Shown here one piece after another: positions 1 to 10,600 of a stretch of 64,000 nucleotides of DNA. How positions within the stretch are numbered: the stretch's first letter is position 1; every line of letters starts with the position of its first letter. The stretch comes from Antedon mediterranea (Eukaryota; Echinodermata; Crinoidea; Comatulida; Antedonidae): positions 1,679,001-1,743,000 of the forward strand of contig NC_092677.1 in assembly GCF_964355755.1 (NCBI RefSeq). The letters are read 5' to 3'. Made by a program: the position numbers and the translations under genes. A model generated the notes under the pieces. The model did not search any database, had not been told where the DNA came from, and worked only from the letters and a program-made list of their open reading frames with translations.

Positions 1-79
1 GGTTTTCCTGCGAACTGAATAATTCATGCGTGGGTGTTTGTTTCTTTCGTCACCCGGACTGTATAAATCATAAATTTAC

Positions 80-373
80 CTTTAAGCCTATATGTAATTG
101 AGTTACTTGCTTTTTCATTTTTGCCAAGTTCAGATTCGTTTTCCACTTTACAGCTATAGTTTCCTTTATTACTTTCATCAAACGTTTCAATTTCCAATAT
201 ATCATTTTTAAAGTTGATTTTTCCAGGGATCTCTTTCAAAATCTTATTTCCATGGAACCACGTCCTTGTGATTTGTTTTGGATAAGCATCTTTCAAGTTG
301 CAAGACATTGAAACCTTGCTTCCTCTTACGGCTTCCAAGTCACCTAGGGCCATCAATGTCGGTGTATCCAAGT
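80..373 (-). CDS. Ig-domain exon (partial gene running off the left edge)
   Basis: One internal exon coding an immunoglobulin-like domain of about 98 residues. The first cysteine lies in a 'VSMSCNL' context, a tryptophan follows in 'TRTWFHG', and the second cysteine is in 'NKGNYSCKV', which is the normal Ig core. An acceptor (TTGACAG) precedes position 373 and a donor (GTAAAT) follows position 80. Both borders are phase 1, as is usual for Ig exons, and the exon joins in frame to the Ig exon at 831-1160. The domain is I-like rather than V-like. It probably belongs to a multi-Ig cell-surface or secreted protein whose remaining 3' exons lie left of this window. The family was not identified. Confidence 0.75.
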
Positions 374-830
374 CTGTCAATCAAAGTATAATCATAAGGA
401 TACTGCGGGTAAATATCATTTATTTGGTGCTACAATCTAAGTTCCCAAACTTAATTCAAATGAGATGGTGGGAATTAATTACACATTACACAGCTCAGGC
501 AGCTGAAGACGATCTTACTTATACGCGTTCTGTTCACATACAGCCGAAACACAAGAGCATTGGGCATTGGAGGGCTGTGGGCAGTTATGTACAACACTTC
601 TATTAGTTTTCGTTTAATATAACTTCTATAGGCTTACTTAAATAGGGCTCAAACCACTCGGGTCTACAAAATGTGTATAGCCATTTGAGGAAAAATAATC
701 GCGGTGTGCACAATGTGCTGGAACTGATAGAGTTCATAACGTACAATATTTACAATTAGTTAACAGTTTCGTGGTGAGAAGACGGGACGTGGTTATGTGC
801 TTGTGGTTCACATGGGTATAATACACTTAC

Positions 831-1160
831 AATATACGGTTAAAGAACATTTCGTCTGGAAGAGTATAGTAGCTCCAGTAGACTCGTCATTTACTCCACA
901 CGTGTACGAACCTTCATCTTGTCTGCTAACAGCATTGATAGTCAGGCTAACATATCCTGCAGTATCACCTTGCTTTGGATCACTCAGCGAGTATCTAGAC
1001 GCAGCATCGTCTTTTCTTGCAATAACCGTCTCGTTTTTCTTCCAGTAGTATTTGCCGATCACGGCGTTTGTTGGTATGAAGTAACATGGTAATGTAGTGG
1101 TCTCCTGCCCTTCAATGGCAAATTGTGACTCAGCAGTGAGTTTGGTAATGCTTTGACCAA
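831..1160 (-). CDS. V-like Ig-domain exon (partial gene)
   Basis: A phase-1 to phase-1 exon coding a V-set-like immunoglobulin domain of about 110 residues. The core reads cysteine in 'TTLPCYF', tryptophan in 'GKYYWKK', and 'RQDEGSYTCGV' around the second cysteine. The acceptor (CTTTTTCAG) is at 1161-1162 and the donor (GTAAGT) at 829-830. The 'KYYW...DEGSYTCG' pattern resembles V domains of polymeric-Ig-receptor or CD300 type, but this is a resemblance only. It splices in frame to the Ig exon at 80-373. It could also be joined from the Ig exon at 7616-7939 (phase 1), in which case the sialidase-like exons at 4-6.8 kb would lie within an intron of one large Ig gene. Confidence 0.75.
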
Positions 1161-1347
1161 CTGAAAAAGAACATGATTCTCCAGTTTACAACAAACTAGA
1201 GGATTTAAGAGGGTTTATTTATTTATTTGGAATTACACCTTTAGATCGGTGGCACACTTAGCACAAAGGTGCATCCTTCACAATATAAAATATAACAATT
1301 AACAGAAAAGTAAAAAAAGGCAAAAGCAACTATCAACCCCTATCCTA

Positions 1348-1534
1348 CCCCCCCCCCCCCCCAATTTACATCGATACATACAGTAGATCATTACTTTACA
1401 CAATGAATACAAAACAAGATATAGTAAAAGTGTATAAAATAAAATAAAATAAAATCAGCTGATAAACACAGCTTATTACGAAAAACCCCCAACTCCTCCC
1501 CCCAAACCCCCCCCCACCCTCCCCCCCCCCCCCA
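1348..1534. repeat. Poly-C tracts
   Basis: A run of 15 C at 1348-1362 and a C-rich stretch at 1491-1534 lie on either side of AT-rich, low-complexity DNA, next to a LINE 3' fragment. Such tracts are prone to assembly length errors. Confidence 0.8.
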
Positions 1535-1574
1535 CTTTTTTTTCAATTTACTTAATGTAGCAATGTAGATAACA

Positions 1575-1915
1575 TAGTTATTGAGTCATGGAATTCAGTG
1601 AATCATTTCGAAATTGCCATGCTTGTTTTAGGTATCTTTTACAAAAACTATCCAAAATATTTTCACACTCTTCATCAATTAAATTATCTGAGTATCCCAA
1701 AATATATTTAAGTTTGTCATTTTCAGGAGAAGTATAAAAAGTATCAAACATATCTTTGCTGCCATTTCTATACATATCCACATATAAATTAAATAATTCC
1801 TGATTACGTATATTATTTAAAGCTGGACAATTAAGGATGAAATGATGGATGTCTTCGTCCGAATTTGTACCGCACAATTTACATTTTTTATTATTATCAA
1901 TATTCCAATTTGCAG
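1575..1915 (-). pseudogene. LINE reverse-transcriptase C-terminal fragment
   Basis: The reading frame holds a zinc-knuckle-like C-x2-C ('KCKLCGT') followed by 'DEDIHHFILNCPAL'. This arrangement is typical of the C-terminal zinc-binding tail of non-LTR retrotransposon polymerases (C..C, then H..H/C). The following 70 residues (YVDMY..., CKRYLKQAW) end at a stop at 1578. No reverse-transcriptase core is present, so this is a 5'-truncated relic. It lies between the Ig exons and the sialidase exons. Confidence 0.7.
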
Positions 1916-1919
1916 TTTA

Positions 1920-3960
1920 ACGATGACCTATACTGCTGACTGAAATATAGTCAAGCCACCGGGCTCCTGATTCGGTCGGTGACGTGCATTTGGACAAATA
2001 TTTTGTACCGTACAGATGCACATTCATTAGCCGGCTATGTTGGTTTGTGGTCTCGGTTTGTTTATACTGTACCATGAATAAAAAACCGTGCATTTGACTA
2101 GGGAGAATTTATAGGTGATTCTTTTCTTTCACCCATACAGGTAGGACTATTTATACGTAGGCCTACATCAGACAACAATTGTGAATATTATAAGCTGATC
2201 CCTGAATAGAATGTTTTATGTAATAACGATTTTTCTATTCATGTATGCTTTGAGTAACTGATTATGTACGGGTATAAAAACGGGCGTAATGAAAAATACC
2301 GAAAAACATATCTCTTGCACTATACGTTTATACTGTATTAGAATATAAATCACTCATGCATAACATTAACAATCATAATTTTAATAATAGTTTAAGGAGT
2401 ACTGGCTTGGAAAGTGTACTGAAGGCTCTGTGTTTCCTAACACGGCTTCAGCAGGTTCAAAGTACAGTACAGGAACAAGAACGAGGCGTGTGTTTCCAAT
2501 TTAAAATTAGAATAATTCCCATCAGACTAAGGTAAAGTTTATATTTAAATTCCTGTCATTGTGAAAACTTCACTACCTTAGTCGGTAGGTCCTTGTAAAA
2601 TAATTATCGCAATATGGAATTAAACCCAGAGTGTATAGGTAATCGTACGCCAAATCGCGATACGGTTTTTTATTTCTGCATAATATGCTCGTTTATATTA
2701 GCAATCACATGACACGGATTCATACAGCAAACATAAATTGCAATGTCGACTGCTCCAATGACGCCTGCTCGGTACATGTACAGATATCTTCTACATATAC
2801 ATATACACATACTACGTTTACTATATATCTTACCACTATATTCCAAAAATACTGTTAACATCAATGACCAAAAACTAAGCCATTCCCACGATCTTGTTAT
2901 CGTCATATTTCCAAATTTCGTGAGTTATAACAAAGCACCAGCCATAAATCTATACATAACGGTTGATTACTTTAGAAAAAAAGGTTTACTCAACCTATAT
3001 ATAGACATATCGTAAAGTACAATGTGCTAATATAAGATACAATACAATGGATAGCAGATAATGAAACTCAACTAGCCTATTCCTGCAACGTATTGTTGGG
3101 AATTTCCGACTCCGCCGTTTACCGTCACGTGTTATTTTCATTAGAATATTATAATTACTTAATGTTTTTTTGTAGCCAATGATCTGTATGTACGCCGATT
3201 TGTTTCCGTTTAAAATTCTGTGATGACTTTTTTCAACAAAGACAATCTAACAACAACCTCTTGCTTCAAGCATACAATTACGATGATGTCTCATAGCCTG
3301 AATATTTGTTTTTCTCTTTTGTGGGCAAAACCCACATTTATTTTAACTTTCATTTTCATTTCAAGAACATTTATTAAATTTCAATAAGGGTAAAATAACA
3401 ATACATATGATATACTGTAATTAAATTGGGGATTCTGTAGTAAAAGAAAAGTTTCTTGTCAAATGAAGGATACAAAAGAGAAGAAACAACAAAGGGCAGC
3501 AAAAAACATTTCAGACAAATTTACTTACCACTTGGAAAAGTTTCATCGGATTTCAGTTCTCCCTTTTTACAAACAAGTTTTTAACATTAATGATCTTTCA
3601 ATGTGATTTTGAATAAGAAATATCTATATTTTTTCCAATAAAAAAAAGTAATATGATATTGCAACATATAATCGCCTCGTCCTCAAAATCATGCATGGCT
3701 ACTAATAAAAAATCAAAATATAGTTTATAATCAAATATATTATTTGTTACTCTATTAACAATTATTGTCTTTATATGTCTTCTAAAGTGTAAAATAAAGC
3801 TGTATATTTATATGTAACTAATTTGTTTTACCGATATTGCAGACATAGTACAGTACCTTTTAAATATCGAAAAGTGATGATACGTCACATATGTTACTAT
3901 TATTATTGGTTGTGCTTTTTCTGCGTATACATTGTGTTAATTAATGATAATTTAAAACAC
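1920..3960. other. No gene recognised
   Basis: AT-rich sequence with scattered TAGGCCTA words. Short open frames occur on both strands around 2.67-3.0 kb but have no domain signal and no paired splice sites. This is probably an intron or intergenic space between the sialidase-like 3' end and the Ig exons at the left edge. Confidence 0.5.
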
Positions 3961-3961
3961 A

Positions 3962-6797
3962 TTAGTCACGCATCAGTAAGCTAAGTTTAAAAGTATTGAA
4001 CACGAGAGTAAGCCTATCTGTTCCGTCTTTTTCTGAGACACTCTCATACAAACAAGCGAACATCCTGACCACTTCGTCTGACCCAGGGTGAAGTCTTTCA
4101 AAATAAGCTAGGTCAGAACTACCGACCCGACCATCCTTCAAAATCAAGTTTTCTTTAGACCACGTGTTGAATCCATCTTTTGACAGTTGAACAGAGAATA
4201 TTGTATCTTTTGATGATCTCATTGAGCTTGAACGAATACCCCAGGAGGGTGAGTTTGTGTTGTCTTCCAATGATGCCTTGAAGCTCACCATACCAGCCTA
4301 AAATACCGTAACGAATATTAGGCCTACAACAAACTCGTAATCTAAAATCTACGTAGGTTAGACAATTTAAAGTAGGCCTATAGTATTTACGTTCATTTCA
4401 TGATGTTACAATTATATCAAGAATGGCTAGGATCTTGCGTTTGGAAGATGCATGAATTCTGACCCTTTTACATCAGACAAGACTAATAAAACACACATTT
4501 TAAAATAAAAATGTCATTATCATATCTAACACCAAGATTTATACTACAATGTCTTCATTATTATTGTTATTGTAATGCTGTTCGATTTATAAAGCACTCA
4601 TACAATCAAAAGATTGTCCCAAAGCGCTGAGAGAAAAAACAGAAAGAAATTACAAAGAAAAAAGATGTTTTTTTTTAAAACTATGATAGAGGATGCATTT
4701 TTAATAGGGTCTTGAAGATTGTTCCACAGTTTAGGAGCTGCAACTGCAAAAGCTAGATCACTGGGTGGAACAAAAAGTGCAGATGGATTTGGTCGACCTA
4801 AGAGATCTTTTTGGAAACTAAAGATCTACGTATTAAATTGGAGATATATAATGGTGATTTGTCGTGAAGAGATTTAAATGTAATTATTACCTGTCTACCC
4901 GGAGTTTGAAAGCTTTCAAAGTTTTTCGTGTCTTGATATTGTTTGTTGCCCGGATGTAGTGACGACGCGGCCCACTCGTCAATTTCATCAGTTGTCTCAA
5001 GAGGCTGAGGAAATGTTCCGCGTCCTGAACAAATAGGACGCCATTCCATTCCGTCCTTACCACCAGTTAGAATAACAGGCGTTAATACGTCTGAAAAGGG
5101 ACAACTTTCTATCAACCAATTTTTAAGTAGCCCGGTTTTCAATGAGAGGCAACTAGACAATCAATTTTGTATTAGGCCTACTGAAATACGTATTACAAGA
5201 ACATAGTTCAATCAGTTATTATTGTAAAGATTCCCAGGATTCTAAAATACGCCTACCAGAAGCCTACTACTTTACAGTGCTAAAAACAAAGGTAGGCTGG
5301 ATAGATCGTATTCAATAATTTGGTATTTGAGAGACCTACTGTAAAACTACCAGGATTATTAAACACCCCATGTTTGTTTTGTTATTATTATTGACTGATA
5401 TTTTGCAAGCATTTATAAAGGATCAAGAGTTTCTTGTTCATTTATGTTTGTTAAATTGTTCTTACTAGTTGATTCAGTCCGAGTCAGTCTCCTGTGAGCC
5501 GAGCTTTCCAACTTAGAAGCGAATCCATTTACTATTAATGTTCCTGTGGATAATTTAATTCCGTGGCCAGTATCTGATAAGAAAATAAAATACAGAAAAT
5601 TATATTCAGGCCATACCGAAACAGAAAATTCTCTTTAATTTCCTCAAAGAAAATTAGTTTAGATTCTTAGGTCGTGTCAATGAGTTGAAGGAATTTTGCT
5701 TATTTTCTGAAATCCAGTTTCCTTGTGAGGAGACAACGTCCCAAACTATGACACTGAAATAAAGTCACCCAAATCGAACTCGTATCTTACTTTTTAGCAA
5801 TATACATTGTAAGCACACGTTTTTCTTTCTGTTGAATTATTGAAATATATGTAGAAATATGTTTGTTATATGATTCGTGGAACATTCTGGCCATACTTCA
5901 TCATCACGAACGCTGAACGTCTGCGCACTTAACAAACTTTTCCAATCAGAGCGATTACTGGTGCATAGACGTATTTATTTAGTATCTGGCCATACTTACA
6001 TAATTCAAAATGGCGCGGTGGTGGGCGTGTCAAATTCTTTCCTTTCTTCCCATTATCGTTGCTCCATGGAAAATGCTGCTTAACCTTTGACCAGGTTCTT
6101 GCACCATTTGTACTATGAGCTGAGAATAACTGCCAATCTGGTGCCCGCTGGGACCTCGTCTCACCCCCCGACGTGAACTTGTTAAAAAGAACCACAATAT
6201 GGCCGAGTCGTTCATTGACCACGATGGGGACTGGATTCTCTGGCCTACAAAACAAATCTGATGTCAATCATCTATAGCTTATAATATATCGTCTGTGTAT
6301 TAACTATATATGTATGTAGGCCTATAATACTTTTATACTGTTCGCTTCCATTGCTTAAAGTAAATTGTAAATTATATTAATTATAAGTCTGTAGGCTATA
6401 CCTGAGAGAACAGTTGCGAATCAAGTATAAAATTATGATTGCGAAAGGAAAAATGATGGAAAATACTAACAACAAAAAAATGAGAAAAAATGATGGAAAT
6501 AGTATAAGATAAAAGAGAATGACTCAGTAACTGTTCAATCATTTGTACCATGTTATACGTTTACTTCCATTTTGGTTCGTCTTCAGGTCCCCCGTGTTTT
6601 CTTCTAGATACTGGAGGTTGATCTCCTCTGAGTACACAGGCACGTGTTGCTTCTCCCATTCTATCGTACGTGAACGCACTAACCCCCTCAACGATACAAT
6701 ACTTCTTGTTTCGCTGGTTGCCGTTCTACGACGCTTTTCACAAAATGCTATTATATGGTAGCGTTCTCCTTGAATAAATGATACCAGGGCTGGCCGC
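3962..6797 (-). CDS. Sialidase-like protein, five exons, 5' end unresolved
   Basis: Five phase-matched exons: 6797-6612, 6244-6000, 5573-5466, 5090-4891 and 4297-3962 (stop at 3962-3964). They follow the order of animal NEU-type sialidases: 'RRPALV...IIAFCEKR', then 'ENPVPIV...HIVVLF', Asp-box-like 'STNGARTW', 'TGHGIKLSTGTLIV', Asp box 'SKDGFNTW', then 'SSDLAYF...MFACLYE'. Compared with NEU2 as known to me, the RIP motif is RRP, the acid/base Asp after 'AF.E.R' is missing, the catalytic Tyr of 'YSDL' is Ser, and the second and third arginines cannot be found. About 60-70 residues before SSDL are absent. Donor GTATCT at 6611 is chosen because GTAAAC at 6564 breaks frame. The first exon was not found. 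It is probably enzymatically dead and may still bind glycans. Confidence 0.7.
4555..4790 (-). repeat. Dispersed retroelement fragment (TATAAAGC / AAGCGCT type)
   Basis: The stretch has TTATTATTGTTATT, 'TTTATAAAGCACTCAT', 'CCCAAAGCGCT' and 'GTTCCACAGTTTAGGAGC'. The same order of words recurs at 6838-7140, so this is an interspersed repeat, probably a SINE/LINE-type element. It lies in the last intron of the sialidase-like gene. Confidence 0.5.
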
Positions 6798-6837
6798 CTA
6801 CCAACAAAAAAATATATTACATTCTGGTTTAAACATT

Positions 6838-7140
6838 CTGTATAATAATAACAGGATTTTTATAGCGCACATACCATTCAAGAGTGCTCAAGGCGCATTT
6901 AAAAAAATAAAAAAAAAACAATCATACAAATTCCTGACAAATAAAATACAATTTCTGTTGAGGGTCTCCATCCGTTCTCGTTCTGTCGCGGTCCCGGATC
7001 CCTATCTAGGTTAAGAAACCTCATGATTTCCATATGCCTTAATGAATAAATGTGTTTTTAATCATTTTTAAAAAGTATCAACAGTTTTGCAAAATCGTAT
7101 AGAGCTCGGTAGAACATTCCATAGACGAGGAGCATCCTAT
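6838..7140 (-). repeat. Second copy of the same dispersed repeat
   Basis: Contains 'TTTTTATAGCGCACATACC', 'GTGCTCAAGGCGC' and 'CATTCCATAGACGAGGAGC', matching the word order of the 4555-4790 copy. It lies directly upstream of the first recognised sialidase-like exon, where the missing 5' exon would be expected. Confidence 0.5.
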
Positions 7141-7240
7141 GAATACATATAGACTTATGCATCACATGAATACACTAACTATCTGACTACTACTTGCTAA
7201 ATATGCAATTTAATTTGAAATAGTTGTGTCTACATAAAGT

Positions 7241-7423
7241 AAAGCTTGGTTCCCACTAGAACGTAACGCAAGGACGTAAACGCAACGCAAGCGTTTTAAC
7301 CAATGACAAGCGAAGTTATAGACAGTTAGCAATCACAAGCGAATAAGCCATCGCTTGTGATTGGTCAATTCACTTGCGTTGCGTTACGTCCTTGCGTTGC
7401 GTCGCTAGTGGGAACTACGCTTA
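7241..7423. mobile_element. Palindromic MITE, CGTTGCGTTACGTCC family
   Basis: The ends form an imperfect inverted repeat: 'TTCCCACTAGAACGTAACGC' on the left and 'GCGTCGCTAGTGGGAACTA' on the right. The interior has inverted 'AATCACAAGCG...CGCTTGTGATT'. A near-identical copy is at 53362-53395 plus 55808-55965, where it is split by another transposon. Shorter relatives are at 46084-46216 and about 53171-53350. It has no coding capacity. Confidence 0.8.
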
Positions 7424-7615
7424 AGAGAACGACAATTTAATTGACTGCTATAATACCGAGATAACGTACCTGTATGACGTCATATTAGCTGATGATTCTC
7501 GATGATATGGAAACAATCTCACTTTAAAAAGAATACAAATTTGATTACCGAAAGTTCAATTAATCAAGTTCAAAGTATACGAAAGTATAATCAAGTATCT
7601 AACAGAATTGATTAC

Positions 7616-10600
7616 CTGGTAACGTGAGTACACTATCCCCAAACGAGGAAGTTCCGTTACTCTTTCTGATGACCTCGCATTCATAACAGCCCTCGTCACC
7701 AGAAACGGGATCTCTGATTCTTAGACGTCCTATTCCAGACGAATGTACTGCATAGAATCTGTCGCTACGACACGGCTTGTTACTGGAGACTAGAAAAACT
7801 TTAGTGCCCTGTGGAGTGATCTTGTGCCAGTTCATGTTGGAAACCGTTTCGTGTTTTGGGGTGTACCTACAGATGATATCAACACTTCTATCTTTGATTT
7901 CAAACGCGTTCACGTCGTCAACTGACACCACAATTTTTGCTGAAATGACCCGACAAAAAATCTTTAGAAACACCACGAAAACGCGCGCATAAATACTGAT
8001 ACATTTAGCACGCGTGCGCGCGCCAACTTTGTGTAGTATCATTTACTTTACAATTCTCACTCCTGAGGACGATCAAATCATATTGATCAAGACGTCGAGA
8101 AACTCAACAGTTCTTTTCAGAACTAACATACGTGGTGTACAACAAACATATCAACATTTGATTTCGCCATGCAAACCTTCAAACAATATATCATTACGAT
8201 TTCACATGACGATTTTGGACACGAACAAAAATCAAAATACTATACTTAAGCATTCATCATGAAGTGTGTTGCTAAATTATAGGACATATTGGGTTAAAGT
8301 TTCTGGTCACGTGAAACTTATTTGTAAACCTTTAATCTTAACGGTAGTCTAACTACAAACGACAAACTACTTACGAGCTACAGTAAATGTGGTGGACACC
8401 TTAGCCGTCACGAGTCCAGTCGTAAACACATAACATGTGTAGTTCCCCGAATCTTCTATTTTGACATTAGAAATGTTAAGACCACCAGATCCTTCGTTTA
8501 TAAAAGCTTTGTACTTTCCTTTAAAATAATACATATTATTCCTTCCATGCTAAACATTTCTACATTATCCTTTACGTTTTATTCCTTTTCAGCCTTATTC
8601 GATGATTACTCTAATTTATATTACTATCTAGTGTAGAGGTTAATTCGATTGAATCATGAATTAATTTGATTGTTAGGTCCTATATGTAGTTCTTACTCTA
8701 TTATTATACGAATCCAATTAACAAATCCCTTCTTCTCATTTTTATTAGAGCTCGACTTCAATGATTCTAGGCAGGTAAATGTCGAATCTTTGTCGAACCA
8801 CATACTAGTTATAACGTGTCATATTATGTGTCTACTGGTACAGTTGTGTATTTTTAACAGGCTGATTTAATATACAAAATTTAAAAACGTACCTTTATTT
8901 ATCTTCAGATTTTTAGTACAATCCAGATATCCGGGGGCTTTTCGCTTAAAAAGAGAGAGATGATAATTAAGTTGGTACAATGTGTAGGCTTAAGTATGTA
9001 TTAAGTGAGTAGGCCTATAGTAAGCATTGCAACTTTAAAAAGGAGCTAGTAACAGAAATAGTCTACTGTCGCCCAGCGGTTAGAATGATTCCACAAACAA
9101 ATATAAATACTACAAAGCATAAAATGAGGTTTTATGGTGACCAGTGGTGACCAGTGGTGACCAGTGGTGACCAGCGGTCATCAGTGGGGCAACAATGAAT
9201 GGGTTTCTTTGTCACCTTCTCTTTCTTCTCAACAGTAGCACATTTGTTAACTATGGTATAGACGGGCTCGTTGCTACTTGATGATGACGACGACGACGAC
9301 GCGGTGTTATTAGAGCACATTATCAGGCCGGTACCTCCACGTTTGAACTTCAGCGTGTTAATTTTCATCATCCGATCTTCTTTGTCATTCGTCGCCAAAC
9401 TTTCAATAAGAAATGACAAATTCATCGTGATAAGTGACACTTTTGTTTCATTCTTATACGACATAATAGTTATCGTTTTATCTGTATTTTTTTTAATCAA
9501 ATATACTCTTTTTTATTTTGTATTTATCCGGTTAAAACTTGTAGGCCTACGTGAACCTGATGAGGAACATGATCTATGTAAATACTAATGTCCAATACAT
9601 TAGGTTACTTCTGATAGGGTTGAGAGAACTAACATGAATGTATTCATGAGCATTTTATTACAGACAAATAAAAATACATTCATTGTGCTTTATATTCCAA
9701 ATAAACCATCATCACTAAATAAGTCAGGTTTCTAGTTAGTATGAGACTAATTTGTAAATAAGTAAATGATACTTTGACATTTTAAGGAATCGTTTTATCA
9801 AAAGTCAAACAAAGGAATCAGGATGCACAAAATGCGGAAATCAGAAGAAAATAACAAAACTGAAAGTCGCCAAATGGGAAAGCAAAACTTTGATTACAGT
9901 TTGTATATTACACGCGCCGAAAACGAATCAATGATACCCGCTAGAAAATGTTTACAAATATAATAAGGTAAGATAATATTCAGGGTAAAATATTCATTCC
10001 CCACTAGATTACAATTGAATTCATTAGTTTAAAGTAACTTTTCTTTTACGTCAACTATGAAAAATACTTACTCAGCGTCTTGTGACTTAACGGGTTCATC
10101 TACAAAATAAATATACAGTAGTAGCCTAACAGTACTATGATTTTACAATAATAACAAAGATGATGATGCTAACGATGATGATGGTCCCACCCTAGAATGA
10201 TGATAATGATTTGATGACAGTCAATACAATGATTATGATGATGGTGATGATTATTATGATAATGATGGTGATGATGTTATGATGATGATGACGATGATTA
10301 TGATTATGACGATGATGATGATAATGATGATAATGATGATGATGATTATGATAATGGTGTTGATGATATAAATGATGATGATAATGATGATTATGATGAT
10401 GGACATAGTGGTGAAGGATTTATCTGATGACGAGACGATGATAATGATGTCATAATCGCCTTACCGACTGAAGGACTAACATTCGCATAGGCTGCTTCAT
10501 CCTCGATAGGCCTGTAGGACATTCTGTTATCATTCGCATAGATTGCATTCTCTAAATCTACCTCATTTGTTCTGGAAATAAAATGTTAACAAATTGTAGT

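Noticed and set aside
2670-3015. Overlapping open frames on both strands
   Set aside because: Low-complexity AT-rich sequence with no family features and no paired splice sites.
3532-3566. Possible tiny minus-strand exon ending at GTAAGT (ELKSDETFPS)
   Set aside because: Good donor but weak acceptor, no domain signal, and no way to place it in either flanking gene.
6565-6611. Longer version of the first sialidase-like exon ending at GTAAAC
   Set aside because: It would put the next exon out of frame. The donor GTATCT at 6611 restores phase.
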